Shown piece by piece: positions 17,860 to 26,548 of a DNA stretch of 30,578 nucleotides. Below the pieces are notes generated by a model. That model saw only the letters and a program-made list of their open reading frames with translations, was not told the origin of the DNA and ran no database searches. The stretch's first letter is position 1. Every line of letters starts with the position of its first letter. Source of the DNA: an uncultured Flavobacteriaceae bacterium (GTDB lineage Bacteria > Bacteroidota > Bacteroidia > Flavobacteriales > Flavobacteriaceae); assembly GCA_937773465.1 (NCBI GenBank), contig CALJVK010000028.1, forward strand, positions 1-30,578, in the 5' to 3' direction. The position numbers were made by a program, and so were the translations under genes.

Positions 17860-19332
17860 TTATTTATCCCACCAGATTCTAGTTGTAAAATCATCTGCAC
17901 CTTGTCTTGCAACAGCTGCAGCATAATTATCTCCGTTGGTAGCTTGCTCAGATGATGGGTAGATAAGTCTTCTTGGAATAGTTCCTCCTGTTACATTACC
18001 ATCATAATTTATAGGTGTTAATGTAGGGTACCCGGTTCTTCTCCAATTGTTATAGCTTTCGTACTCATTTAAAAGAGTAGCTGCCCAATATTGTTCACTG
18101 ATCATTTCCCATCCTTTAGATGCGTCGTAAGGCTTAGCAGCTAAATAACCAGCAACTTGAGCGTCAGTAATAGCTGTAGTTTTTGGGTAAATAGTACCTA
18201 GCATCTGCATAGCTGCCTTTACTCCAGCCTCATAATGAGTTTTTGCATCACCAGGAACTGACCAACCTCTAAATGCCATTTCAGCTTTTAAAAATCTTAC
18301 TTCAGCATATGAATGAAATACCATAGGAACATCCACACCTTTTAAATTATCATGTAAAGATGCATAGATTGTTGAGTCAGGAACAGAATTTCCATCACTA
18401 CCGTTTGGCATACCAATTAAATCTGCAACAGCATTACTTCCATCAGATGTTCTTTGAGCTAAAACAGTTAATCTTGGATCACCACTCATCCAGTCCATAA
18501 ATGTTTTACTCATTCTTGCGTTACCATCTGCTTGCCATACTTCACCATGTCCATTTTTGTTGATTCCAGCAGGTCCATCAGTATGTTGAACCATTGCTAT
18601 GTGATCGTTAGATGTCATAGTTCCAGCAGCAACAGCTTTTTCAGCCCAAGCTTTTGCTGTAGCAGAATCCACCTTAGTTAATCTCATTGCAAGTCTTAGC
18701 ATCATTGAATTACCCCAAGCTTTCCACTTGACAGTGTTTCCTTGAAAAATTAAATCAGAACTACCCATAGTAGTACTAGATCCAATTTGAGCAACAGCTT
18801 CTTCTAGCTCTTTAAGCATATCCATATAGATATCTTGTTGAGCATCGTACTTAGGCTTTAATATGCCGTTAGTATACCCTTGACCAGCTTCACTATAAGG
18901 AATATCTCCATATATATCAGTAAGTCTTGTAAAAGCAAATACTCTTAATATACGAGTCATTCCCATTTCAGAACCACTATTTCCCTCTGATATTAATTGA
19001 GCTTTAATATCCTCAATTTGTTTTATGTTAGTTGGGTAATAACGATCCCAAAGTGCATTTGCATATTGATCGCTTCTAAAATATTTATCTCCCGACCAGT
19101 AACTAGCCGTAGAAGATAAATGTTGAATCATAGTTGATTGATAAATTAAACTGGCTCTCCAGTTTTCATATCTACTTCCTGATGTGTTTAATACAGCGTT
19201 TGCAAATTTGTTTGTTACATCCAGCTGAGATGCTTTATTTGGGTCTACATTCATTTCCTCGAAACCTTCACCGAATTCACAAGAGGAAAGAACTAAACTT
19301 AAAGCAAAAAATGTTAATAGTATTTTTTTCAT
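17860..19332 (-). CDS. SusD/RagB-type nutrient-binding outer-membrane lipoprotein (SusD-1)
   Basis: A 490-residue surface lipoprotein that caps a SusC channel and binds the ligand. The signal peptide ends in a lipobox (LVLSSC, C18) followed by an acidic stretch typical of surface export. The start of the mature part, GFEEMNVDPNKASQ, and the later RYENWRASLIYQSTMIQHLSS, PYSEAGQGYTNGILKPKYD and WKAWGNSMMLRLAMRLTKVD are typical of the SusD-like/RagB family (SusD_2 type). Twelve bases separate it from susC-1. The ligand cannot be predicted. It is intact, unlike its paralogue at 26549-28034, with which it shares long identical runs. Confidence 0.92.
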   Translation of the reverse strand: MKKILLTFFALSLVLSSCEFGEGFEEMNVDPNKASQLDVTNKFANAVLNTSGSRYENWRASLIYQSTMIQHLSSTASYWSGDKYFRSDQYANALWDRYYPTNIKQIEDIKAQLISEGNSGSEMGMTRILRVFAFTRLTDIYGDIPYSEAGQGYTNGILKPKYDAQQDIYMDMLKELEEAVAQIGSSTTMGSSDLIFQGNTVKWKAWGNSMMLRLAMRLTKVDSATAKAWAEKAVAAGTMTSNDHIAMVQHTDGPAGINKNGHGEVWQADGNARMSKTFMDWMSGDPRLTVLAQRTSDGSNAVADLIGMPNGSDGNSVPDSTIYASLHDNLKGVDVPMVFHSYAEVRFLKAEMAFRGWSVPGDAKTHYEAGVKAAMQMLGTIYPKTTAITDAQVAGYLAAKPYDASKGWEMISEQYWAATLLNEYESYNNWRRTGYPTLTPINYDGNVTGGTIPRRLIYPSSEQATNGDNYAAAVARQGADDFTTRIWWDK

Positions 19333-19344
19333 AATTATATAAGT

Positions 19345-20148
19345 TTAAAATTTAAGGTTTATGTTAAGTCCAATTGTTCTAGGTACAGGCAATCCACCTC
19401 TTTCTAAACCAACTGCATTACCTGCATTATACGCAGATTCCGGATCAACATTTTCAGTACTGTCACTTAATAAAAATAAATTTCTACCAATAAGCGATAC
19501 ACTAGCATTAGTAATAAAAGATCCTTCTAGCATGCTAGATGGTACATTATAACCAATACTTAACTGACGAAGTCTCATGTAATCTGAAGAGTAAACGTTT
19601 TCTTCAGCGATATTCTGAGTTTGTGCCCAGTAATCTTCTATTCTTGACATAGGAATAGAAGTACTAATAACAGTTCCATCTTCCATCACACCATCAGGTG
19701 TAAATCCAGCCTCACGACCTCCAGCAGGAACAGTAATTTTATGATGTCCATAACTCTTATAATAGGCGTTTGTTCCTGACCAAAACGATCCACCCATTTT
19801 TCCTTCAACTAATATTGAAGCGTTGAAATCTTTATATCTAAATGTAGATCCTAGACCAATAGATTCTGGAGCAGTACCAAATCCTAAGATTTTTTTGCCT
19901 CCAATTTTTGGCACAGGAATACCTCCTTGATTAATGTGTATAATTCTTCCTTGAGAATCTCTTTCAAAACCATTACCATATAATGCACCCCATTGTTCTC
20001 CAACAATATGAGTTACGTTAAGTCCTGTTTGCAAATCTCTAGGGTTACCAATACCAATGTTTCCACCAGCATCGTTAGTTGCAACTACTTCACTTGTATT
20101 TTTAGAGTAGTTTAAAGACGCTTCCCAAGTGAAATCATCAGTTCTCAT
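19345..20148 (-). CDS. SusC-1, C-terminal fragment (frameshifted)
   Basis: The last about 267 residues of a SusC/RagA TonB-linked outer-membrane receptor. The frame opens with MRTDDFTWEASLNYSKNTSEV, barrel strands, and closes with RTIGLNINLKF, the aromatic C-terminal strand expected of an outer-membrane barrel. The Met at its start is internal to the original protein, not a real start. The preceding fragment breaks where the gene lacks one base around 20213: the paralogue reads GGA-AGT-GCT-CTT where this copy reads GGA-GCGCT-CTT. Correcting this joins the fragments at SGYG-ALANLGHITNKGIEL. The whole gene is 3114 bases after correction, or 1037 residues. Confidence 0.85.
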   Translation of the reverse strand: MRTDDFTWEASLNYSKNTSEVVATNDAGGNIGIGNPRDLQTGLNVTHIVGEQWGALYGNGFERDSQGRIIHINQGGIPVPKIGGKKILGFGTAPESIGLGSTFRYKDFNASILVEGKMGGSFWSGTNAYYKSYGHHKITVPAGGREAGFTPDGVMEDGTVISTSIPMSRIEDYWAQTQNIAEENVYSSDYMRLRQLSIGYNVPSSMLEGSFITNASVSLIGRNLFLLSDSTENVDPESAYNAGNAVGLERGGLPVPRTIGLNINLKF

Positions 20149-21923
20149 TATCTCACCTTTAATAAGTAATTCAATACCCTTATTTGTGATATGTCCAAGG
20201 TTTGCAAGAGCGCTCCATAACCAGAAGTCTGTGAAGCACTAACTCCAACAATATCACCTAAAGTTTCATTGTCATAGTAAGTAGCATCAATAGATAGTTT
20301 ATTGTCAAACATTCTTACGTCAAATCCAAATTCAATTTCATTTTTCTCAAATGGAGTAATTTCAGTGTTAGGAATAGTTGATCCTGTAATTTGTCCAAGA
20401 GAAGCACCTAAGTGACCTTGGCCGACTATTCCGTAAGATAAACTTAAAGCATATGGATTATCAGCACCACCTGCTACCTGAGAATAACCTCCTCTTAATT
20501 TTAAGAAAGAAACAGTATCTCCAAGATCCATTACATCAGAAAGAACTAATGAAAGAGAAGCTGAAGTATACAAGTCATTATTTGGAGCTACTTTATCTTT
20601 TAAAGATAATGTTGAGAACCAGTCATTTCTAGCAGTTAAAGTTAAATAAGCCCAATCTTGAAATCCAAATTCTGCAGATCCATAAATTGACTCAATTTTC
20701 TTTTCCCAAAAATTGAATCCAGTGGATTGACTTTTTGTGTTTTTAACATTAACTAAAAAAGGAACAATAAAGTCATTTCCAGTAGCTGAAACCATTTCCA
20801 TATTTTGGTAGTTAGTCCCAATTCCAATAAATGCATTTAAAGTAAGATCATCAACAATTTGTAAATTATCAGTACCTAAAAATGCATCGGCATCGTATTG
20901 TTTGAAATTTCTAGATTCTTCACTAATAGAACCCATTGGTTGAAATCTAGTTCCGTAAGGTGTATGATTTGTTTTTCTTAAAGTATATCTATCTCCACCA
21001 ATTCTAGCTCTTAAATAAAGGTAATCTGTTACATCATACCTAGCGTTAATCGCACCAATAAATCTTTCTTTATTTGAAAGACGATCAAATTCATAAGCAG
21101 CAAAATATGGGTTACTTATGTATACATTATCATTTGAACCAAATTCAAGTCCGTCTGCATTTGTACCATTTCCTCCTTCACCTACCATATTCAAAATATC
21201 AATTGAATTTGCAGAGTAACGAGCAGACCATTGTGAGTTTGAAGATGCATCCGATATGTTAGGGTTTCCTACCTGATCTTCTAAAACATATTTCATATTA
21301 ACATCAACAGAAATTTTATCTCCAAATTTACTAGAGTTATTTAAAGAAAATGAATTTCTTTTTAATGAAGAATTTGGAACAAGATCAATATTATCCAAAT
21401 TAGTCATAGAAAAACGAGTATTAGAATTTTCATTAGCAGTAGAAACAGCTATAGTATTAGTGTAAGTTTCACCTACTCTATAAAATTTCTTGTCGTTACT
21501 TCCCGTATATGAGTAAGGTCTTGAAACACCATCAAATTGTTCTTTCATTGATCCATCAAGTTTTCCCCCCCAGTTGTTAAAAGTTTCGAAATTAAAACCA
21601 ACTGAGTGAACACCGTCACGACCTTGACCGTACAATCTTTGTAAATCAACAGTACCTTCATTAATCATATCAAACTGCATAGAAGAATTGAATTCAACAC
21701 CAATTCCCTTAGTACCAGCTCCATTTTTAGTATTAATTAAAATAACACCATTAGAAGCTCTAGATCCATAAAGTGCTGCAGCTGCACCACCTTTTAAAAC
21801 AGAAATAGATTCGATATCATCTGGGTTAATACTTGAAACACCATCTCCATAATCAGTACCACCCCACATACCGGCTGCACCTAGATTATCGTTATTAATA
21901 GTAATTCCGTCAACAACATACAA
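20148..21923 (-). CDS. SusC-1, central fragment (frameshifted)
   Basis: About 591 residues of the plug and barrel of the SusC-1 receptor. It begins at YVVDGITINNDN, the SusC plug signature that follows the conserved 'NGNNQPL' of the preceding fragment, then [20 protein letters not shown] plug strands ([22 protein letters not shown]) and many barrel strands. An extra base near 21921 (coding strand CTTGTATG where CTTTATG would keep frame) separates it from the N-terminal fragment. The out-of-frame tail after residue about 565 (ending YLLKVR) is produced by the missing base near 20213. Both breaks are single-base and not at an obvious slippery site. Confidence 0.85.
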   Translation of the reverse strand: MYVVDGITINNDNLGAAGMWGGTDYGDGVSSINPDDIESISVLKGGAAAALYGSRASNGVILINTKNGAGTKGIGVEFNSSMQFDMINEGTVDLQRLYGQGRDGVHSVGFNFETFNNWGGKLDGSMKEQFDGVSRPYSYTGSNDKKFYRVGETYTNTIAVSTANENSNTRFSMTNLDNIDLVPNSSLKRNSFSLNNSSKFGDKISVDVNMKYVLEDQVGNPNISDASSNSQWSARYSANSIDILNMVGEGGNGTNADGLEFGSNDNVYISNPYFAAYEFDRLSNKERFIGAINARYDVTDYLYLRARIGGDRYTLRKTNHTPYGTRFQPMGSISEESRNFKQYDADAFLGTDNLQIVDDLTLNAFIGIGTNYQNMEMVSATGNDFIVPFLVNVKNTKSQSTGFNFWEKKIESIYGSAEFGFQDWAYLTLTARNDWFSTLSLKDKVAPNNDLYTSASLSLVLSDVMDLGDTVSFLKLRGGYSQVAGGADNPYALSLSYGIVGQGHLGASLGQITGSTIPNTEITPFEKNEIEFGFDVRMFDNKLSIDATYYDNETLGDIVGVSASQTSGYGALLQTLDISQIRVLNYLLKVR

Positions 21924-22458
21924 GAGGTTGGTTATTTCCGTTTAAAGAACTCGCACCACGAATAATAACTCTACTTGAACCTTTAGCTCCCATTGCAGAA
22001 CCAGTTACCACAACACCGGCAACCTTACCTTGAAGTGAGTTAATAGCATTTGTAGTTTTGTTGTCACTTAGTTCTTCACCACCTACTTGGGTGATAGAAT
22101 ACCCAACTGCTTTAACATTTCTTTTTACACCAAGTGCAGTTACAACCACTTCAGACAACGCATTGTCAGGTTGTAAAGAAACATTAACAGTTGCAGAAGA
22201 TCCGACAACTACCGATTGATTAGAATATCCAACAAAACTAAAAACAAGGGTATCCCCGTTTGAAGCGTTAATTGAATAATTACCATCAAAATCAGTGGAA
22301 ACTCCATTTTGAGTTCCTTCGACTATAACAGTCGCTCCCGGAAGAGGCACACCATTGTCATCGCTTACTGTCCCACTTATTGATTGAGCTTGTACGGAAA
22401 AACCGAAAGCAAACACCAATAAAAAAGAAGACAAATAACTTAATAAACTTGTTTTCAT
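21910..22458 (-). CDS. SusC-1, N-terminal fragment: signal peptide, regulatory-like domain, plug start
   Basis: The N-terminus of a SusC/RagA TonB-dependent receptor for import across the outer membrane. The frame extends to 22497, but the ATG at 22458 gives a proper signal peptide (residues 1-25, ending FSVQAQ), so I choose it. Residues 26-95 form a carboxypeptidase-D regulatory-like domain (SISGTVSDDNGVPLPGATVIV), then a TonB-interacting/plug start LSEVVVTALGVKRN at 101-114 and the plug to SSLNGNNQPL. The reading frame then ends in VCC after the extra base near 21921. The gene is preceded by a 500-base regulatory gap. Confidence 0.88.
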   Translation of the reverse strand: MKTSLLSYLSSFLLVFAFGFSVQAQSISGTVSDDNGVPLPGATVIVEGTQNGVSTDFDGNYSINASNGDTLVFSFVGYSNQSVVVGSSATVNVSLQPDNALSEVVVTALGVKRNVKAVGYSITQVGGEELSDNKTTNAINSLQGKVAGVVVTGSAMGAKGSSRVIIRGASSLNGNNQPLVCC

Positions 22459-22503
22459 AAAATTTTGTTTTGATTGATTAATAATTTTGTTTAACAATTA
22501 AAC

Positions 22504-22533
22504 TTATCCCAATAGTTGGATGTTATGGGATAA
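22504..22533. promoter_or_regulatory. 8-bp inverted repeat upstream of susC-1
   Basis: TTATCCCA (22504-22511) and TGGGATAA (22526-22533) are perfect inverted copies separated by 14 bases, 46-75 bases before the susC-1 ATG. It could be an operator for a dimeric regulator or a hairpin in the susC leader. No binding protein is identified. Confidence 0.5.
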
Positions 22534-22749
22534 TATTATACGAAATGAATGAATATTTATACTAAAAAAGGAATATTTTCAATTATCAATACCATAAAAA
22601 ACTCAAATAATAGCAGTCAAAAAAATAACTTGAGAATTAAAATTCGACGAAAATGATTATTTAATCGACAGATCTGTATGAATATAATAAAATCAATTAT
22701 TTATAAATTACTTAAACTCACAACAGATTTAAGCCCAGAGTTAATGATT

Positions 22750-22776
22750 AAAAAAAAAGGGGTAACGAATTACCCC
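22750..22776 (-). terminator. Intrinsic terminator inside the susC-1 upstream region
   Basis: On the minus strand GGGGTAA, a TTCG tetraloop and TTACCCC form a perfect 7-bp stem, followed immediately by nine T. It points toward susC-1 but lies 292 bases before its start codon, with no minus-strand protein gene upstream. So it ends either a small RNA or the leader of susC itself. Confidence 0.8.
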
Positions 22777-22944
22777 AATGATTAGTTTATAAAGATTAGC
22801 GATTTAAACAAAACTTTATGAAAACCGTTTCAAATATTAGAAATAGTTGATTTTTAAATGACGGAATTAATACTAAACACAGAGATTTTTATACAAAAAG
22901 TGTAAATAAGATCATTGTTTTATATAAAAAATAAATTAAAACAC
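22776..22944 (-). ncRNA. Candidate small RNA or attenuated leader upstream of susC-1
   Basis: The stretch lies between a near-consensus promoter (22951-22979) and the intrinsic terminator at 22750-22776, giving a predicted transcript of about 170-195 bases including the hairpin. It holds only an eight-codon ORF (M-I-L-F-T-L-F-V), so it is unlikely to encode a protein. It could be a stand-alone sRNA, or the leader of susCD-1 whose terminator must be passed for expression. The exact 5' end is a guess from the promoter. Confidence 0.5.
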
Positions 22945-22950
22945 GATATT

Positions 22951-22979
22951 CAAATATATTTTTAAAATCTATATAACAA
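22951..22979 (-). promoter_or_regulatory. Strong predicted promoter for susC-1 leader/small RNA
   Basis: On the minus strand a TTG (22977-22979) and TATATTTG (22951-22958) are separated by 18 bases, close to the Bacteroidota consensus TTG-N17-20-TAnnTTTG. Transcription would start about 22944. I found no second consensus promoter between it and susC-1. It lies just before the divergent serine hydrolase gene. Confidence 0.65.
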
Positions 22980-22995
22980 GGAATTTAAAACCAAA

Positions 22996-24285
22996 ATGAG
23001 AATTTTACTTTTGATATTGATAGTTGTTTTCTCTTTGTCTTGTGAAAATAAGAAAAAGAGTAAAACTGTACACGGGTTTTCTAAAGACAAATTAAACAAC
23101 ATAGATAGTTATGCGCAAAGTTTAATTGAAAACAATGAATTACCTGGAGTTGTAGTCATGGTTAAAAAAGGTGATGATTTAATTTATTTTAAAGGATTTG
23201 GGTATTCAGATGCTGAAAAAGAAAAAAAAATTGATAAAAAAGCTATTTTTAGAATCGCTTCCATAACCAAAACAATAACTGCGTTTGGTATTTTGAAACT
23301 AATGGAGGATGGTAAGATAAATCTTGATGATGAAATCGGTAAATATATCCCTGAATTTAATGATTTAAATATTTATACAGGAATGGATTCAATAACTGGA
23401 TCTTATATCACAAGACCTGCCATTAATAAAATTACAATTAGAGATTTATTGAAACATCGTTCAGGGTTAGGTTATGGACCTTATACTTCGAATGCATCAA
23501 ATACTTTTTACAGTAAAATGTATACTCAATTTTTTAAAGATAGTTTAATCAATCTGTATACTACAAAAAACGTTTCATTAAAAAATAATATTAAAAATAT
23601 GGCTAAAATTCCACTTGTAAATGAGCCTGGAACATTATTCACATACAGCTGGTCATACGAAGTATTAGGTCGTTTAATTGAGATTGTATCCCAGAAATCA
23701 TTGAATACTTTTTTTAATGAAACTTTTTTTGTTCCTCTTGAAATGGAAAACACTTCCTTTTATGTTAATAAGGACAAATCTAAACTTCTAGTTCCTGTGT
23801 TAACTAATAAAAATGGATATTGGACTAATTATAAATCGGCTAGCTATGACATTAACTATCCTATTAAAGGAGCTAAAACCTATTTTTCAGGTGGAGCCGG
23901 TTTGAATGGAACTATTTTAGATTATTCTAATTTTTTAACTATGGTTGTAAACAAAGGTCGTTTCAAACAAAAGCGAATATTAAAAAAAGAGACTGTTTTA
24001 TTAATTCAAACAATATATAAATTAAATACTATTCAAGGAATTGCTCATATTAAGGATGAGATGAGTCACGGCATTGCTTCTGGGATGACAGTTAGAAATA
24101 AAAATGATGACTCGCTTAAAGAAATAAAAATACTATTTTGGTCTGGTATGTTTGGATGTAGTTATTTTATAAATCCAAAGGATAAAACTATATTATTAGT
24201 TTTCAAACAAGTTCACGATTTGAAAAATATAGTCGACTATGATGATGTTTTTCAGAACATTATTTTAGACGCTTCTATTAATTAA
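22996..24285 (+). CDS. Beta-lactamase-family serine hydrolase lipoprotein
   Basis: A 429-residue class C beta-lactamase/esterase-like serine hydrolase. A lipoprotein signal ends at FSLSC (C16). The catalytic S-x-x-K is S89-I-T-K92 in FRIASITKT. The second catalytic tyrosine is Y217 in FTYSWSYEVLGRL; the usual third-position asparagine is tryptophan here, as often seen in esterase-type members. The C-terminal motif region is FWSGMFGCSYFINPK. It should act on an ester, amide or peptide bond in the periplasm or at the outer membrane; the substrate is unknown. It is divergent from susC-1 and sits 32 bases before the LytTR gene, so the two probably form an operon. Confidence 0.85.
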   Translation: MRILLLILIVVFSLSCENKKKSKTVHGFSKDKLNNIDSYAQSLIENNELPGVVVMVKKGDDLIYFKGFGYSDAEKEKKIDKKAIFRIASITKTITAFGILKLMEDGKINLDDEIGKYIPEFNDLNIYTGMDSITGSYITRPAINKITIRDLLKHRSGLGYGPYTSNASNTFYSKMYTQFFKDSLINLYTTKNVSLKNNIKNMAKIPLVNEPGTLFTYSWSYEVLGRLIEIVSQKSLNTFFNETFFVPLEMENTSFYVNKDKSKLLVPVLTNKNGYWTNYKSASYDINYPIKGAKTYFSGGAGLNGTILDYSNFLTMVVNKGRFKQKRILKKETVLLIQTIYKLNTIQGIAHIKDEMSHGIASGMTVRNKNDDSLKEIKILFWSGMFGCSYFINPKDKTILLVFKQVHDLKNIVDYDDVFQNIILDASIN

Positions 24286-24317
24286 TTAGTTTTTTTTACA
24301 TTTATTTAAAAATTAAA

Positions 24318-26456
24318 ATGCGTTTTCTTTTTACTTTATTATTTATTCTGAATGTTTTTGTAGGCTATTCTCAAGATGGTCTTCAATTCATTTCTAATGA
24401 TCAACCAAAAAAGAATAGATCTCAAGTTATCTTTTTGGAAGACTCCTTTATAGCAAACGATAGCTTAATTATTAGTTTTCAATTTTCAGTTTATAACAAG
24501 CTTTTTATAGGTGACATACTAAATATTAAAAATACTGTAAACAATTCTACTGTATCTTTAAACTACGATTTCACATATTCGACTGACAACAAACCTTATC
24601 TTAAACTTAATCTTAAAGGAATTAAAAACCTTTTAGAAATTCAAATTCCAGATGATTATGTTGAGTTTGAAAAATGGATGAACGTTAAGTTAAAAATCAA
24701 TTACTCTCTTAATCAACTTGAACTAACCTTTTTAAATCAAACCTCTGTAATTGAAAATTTATTTAAAGAAAAGAACTCATTAGTTAATATTGTATTTGGT
24801 CAAAACGAATTTAATGATAATGTGCCGGCGTTTAATTTAAAAGATTTAAGAATTTTAACAGAAAACAAAAATGTTTATTTTCCTTTTAGTGAAAAAAAAG
24901 GAACAATTGTTAATGCAAAAAACAATAACATTAAAGCTAAAATTAAAAATCCTTTATGGGTGGCAGAAAGTTACAAAGACTGGAAATTAATTACACAACT
25001 AGAGTTAGATTCAAATCACAATGTAGTGTACGATTCAAGCCAAATGCGATTTATAATTTTAGGAGAAAATAATAGTTATGATTTTAATGTAGTGTCGACC
25101 ATAATAAGTAACAATTCTTATAATAATCCATCAAAATTTCATTCATACACAAGTGGAAAAGCATTTTTAAATACTGAAACCAACAAAATTTTAATGCTCC
25201 AAACAGGAGAGCCAAATGCTTCAGAGAATAAATTTTTAAATAAAAAATTAGGAGTTCAATCTTTAGAAAAAGACTCTAAAGATCAATTGAACAATACTTA
25301 CTCTTTAGGATCTATAAATTCATCCTCTAATACTTGGAAGAATTTGTATAGCTACAATATTTTAGAACAGCCATTATTTAATTTTAATACTCATTATGAT
25401 TATTTGTCAAATTCATTATTAATTTTTGGAGGTTACAGTGATTTTAAGTTCAGAAATGACTTTTTAAAATTTAATTTCAATACAAATGTTTTTGATAAAA
25501 TTATATTTAGTGGAGATAATATTTCTCCTAGATATATGTCGGGAATGAGTTTGACAAAAAAAAATTCATTACTTGTTTATGGTGGAGAAGGTAATCTCTC
25601 TGGAGATGAAAATATAGGCAAAATACCCTTTTATGATTTGTTTGAAATTAACTTAAATGAAGGTTCAATAAATCGTCTTTGGAAAAAAAGCTTTAGTTAT
25701 AATCACAATTCAATTTCTGAAAATTTAATTTTAAATGATCCTGAAGACTATTTTTATTGTTTAGTTTATAATGGAAAAGAAGAGTCTATAAATCTAAAAA
25801 AAGTTTCTGTTGAAAATGGAGATGAAATATATTTAGGTGGTAAAATAAATTTCAATACTTCAATCTTAGCTAATAACTTTAATCTTTTCTATGAGCAAAA
25901 AAACAATAAGTTATATGCCTATACAAAAGAATTCTCTGATAACAGGTTAGAAAAAAATCTAATTAGTTTTTACTCAATAGAAATGGAGCCTCTTTTAAAT
26001 GATCTATTTAAAAAAGAGAAAGCAGAATTATCTGAATCTTATATAGACTTAAAATGGATTGGATTAATATTATTTATTATAATATTTTTAATTATTCTGA
26101 TTTTAATATTTAAGAAAATTTCAATAAAGCCAACAGTAGCCAAAACAAAAAAAGATTACATTTTTGTAAGAAGTGACAGAAGCGATGTGAAATTATTTTT
26201 TGTTAATGTTATTGCTTTAGAAGCTATGAAAGATTACACTAAAATAATTACAAAGGAAAACTCTTATATGGTTCATGGAAACATTTCTAATTTCATTACA
26301 AAATTTCCTCAAAATAAATTTGTCAGAATCCACAGATCTACAGTAATTAATGTAGATTTTATAACCTCATTTGAGAGTAATACAGTGAATTTAGGAAGGC
26401 ATCATTATACTATTGGAGGAAAATACACATCCATTATAAAAAAATATTTAAATTAA
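24318..26456 (+). CDS. Membrane-spanning LytTR regulator with Kelch/LamG-like exported region
   Basis: A 712-residue protein with an unusual order of parts. A signal peptide (1-19, ending GYSQ) is followed by a region with a LamG/concanavalin-like look (about 30-220: strand-rich, with ISFQFSVYNKL, EKWMNVKLKINYS and VNIVFGQNEF). Kelch-like blades with IFGGYSDF (about 370) and VYGGEGN (about 420) come next. One transmembrane helix (about 580-598, WIGLILFIIIFLIILILIF) leads to a cytoplasmic LytTR DNA-binding domain at 611-712 (VIALEAMKDYTKIITKENSY, FVRIHRSTVINVDFI). It could sense a ligand outside and bind DNA inside. The nearby SusCD genes are plausible targets, by position only. The LytTR assignment is firm; the LamG and Kelch labels are inferred. 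Confidence 0.85.
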   Translation: MRFLFTLLFILNVFVGYSQDGLQFISNDQPKKNRSQVIFLEDSFIANDSLIISFQFSVYNKLFIGDILNIKNTVNNSTVSLNYDFTYSTDNKPYLKLNLKGIKNLLEIQIPDDYVEFEKWMNVKLKINYSLNQLELTFLNQTSVIENLFKEKNSLVNIVFGQNEFNDNVPAFNLKDLRILTENKNVYFPFSEKKGTIVNAKNNNIKAKIKNPLWVAESYKDWKLITQLELDSNHNVVYDSSQMRFIILGENNSYDFNVVSTIISNNSYNNPSKFHSYTSGKAFLNTETNKILMLQTGEPNASENKFLNKKLGVQSLEKDSKDQLNNTYSLGSINSSSNTWKNLYSYNILEQPLFNFNTHYDYLSNSLLIFGGYSDFKFRNDFLKFNFNTNVFDKIIFSGDNISPRYMSGMSLTKKNSLLVYGGEGNLSGDENIGKIPFYDLFEINLNEGSINRLWKKSFSYNHNSISENLILNDPEDYFYCLVYNGKEESINLKKVSVENGDEIYLGGKINFNTSILANNFNLFYEQKNNKLYAYTKEFSDNRLEKNLISFYSIEMEPLLNDLFKKEKAELSESYIDLKWIGLILFIIIFLIILILIFKKISIKPTVAKTKKDYIFVRSDRSDVKLFFVNVIALEAMKDYTKIITKENSYMVHGNISNFITKFPQNKFVRIHRSTVINVDFITSFESNTVNLGRHHYTIGGKYTSIIKKYLN

Positions 26457-26492
26457 GTCTACTAAACTCTAGTTGGGCATATTATATTAAAT

Positions 26493-26522
26493 AAAAAAGA
26501 GGGAACTTAATCCCTCTTTTTT
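26493..26522. terminator. Bidirectional terminator between LytTR gene and susD-2
   Basis: A perfect 12-bp stem (six A plus GAGGGA, paired with TCCCTC plus six T) around a 6-base loop, 37 bases after the LytTR gene stop and 27 bases beyond the susD-2 stop. It works in both directions and nearly matches the hairpin after susD-1, so it was copied with the SusCD unit. Confidence 0.85.
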
Positions 26523-26548
26523 CTAATATATAAAAAACAAAAAACTTC

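Noticed and set aside
20148..21923. Programmed frameshifting in susC-1
   Set aside because: The two breaks need opposite shifts, lack slippery heptamers and downstream structures, and resemble isolated single-base indels.
23646..23660. Loss of the usual Tyr-x-Asn asparagine in the serine hydrolase as inactivation
   Set aside because: Esterase-type members of this family often lack the asparagine while keeping the Ser-x-x-Lys and Tyr, so this is not evidence of an inactive enzyme.
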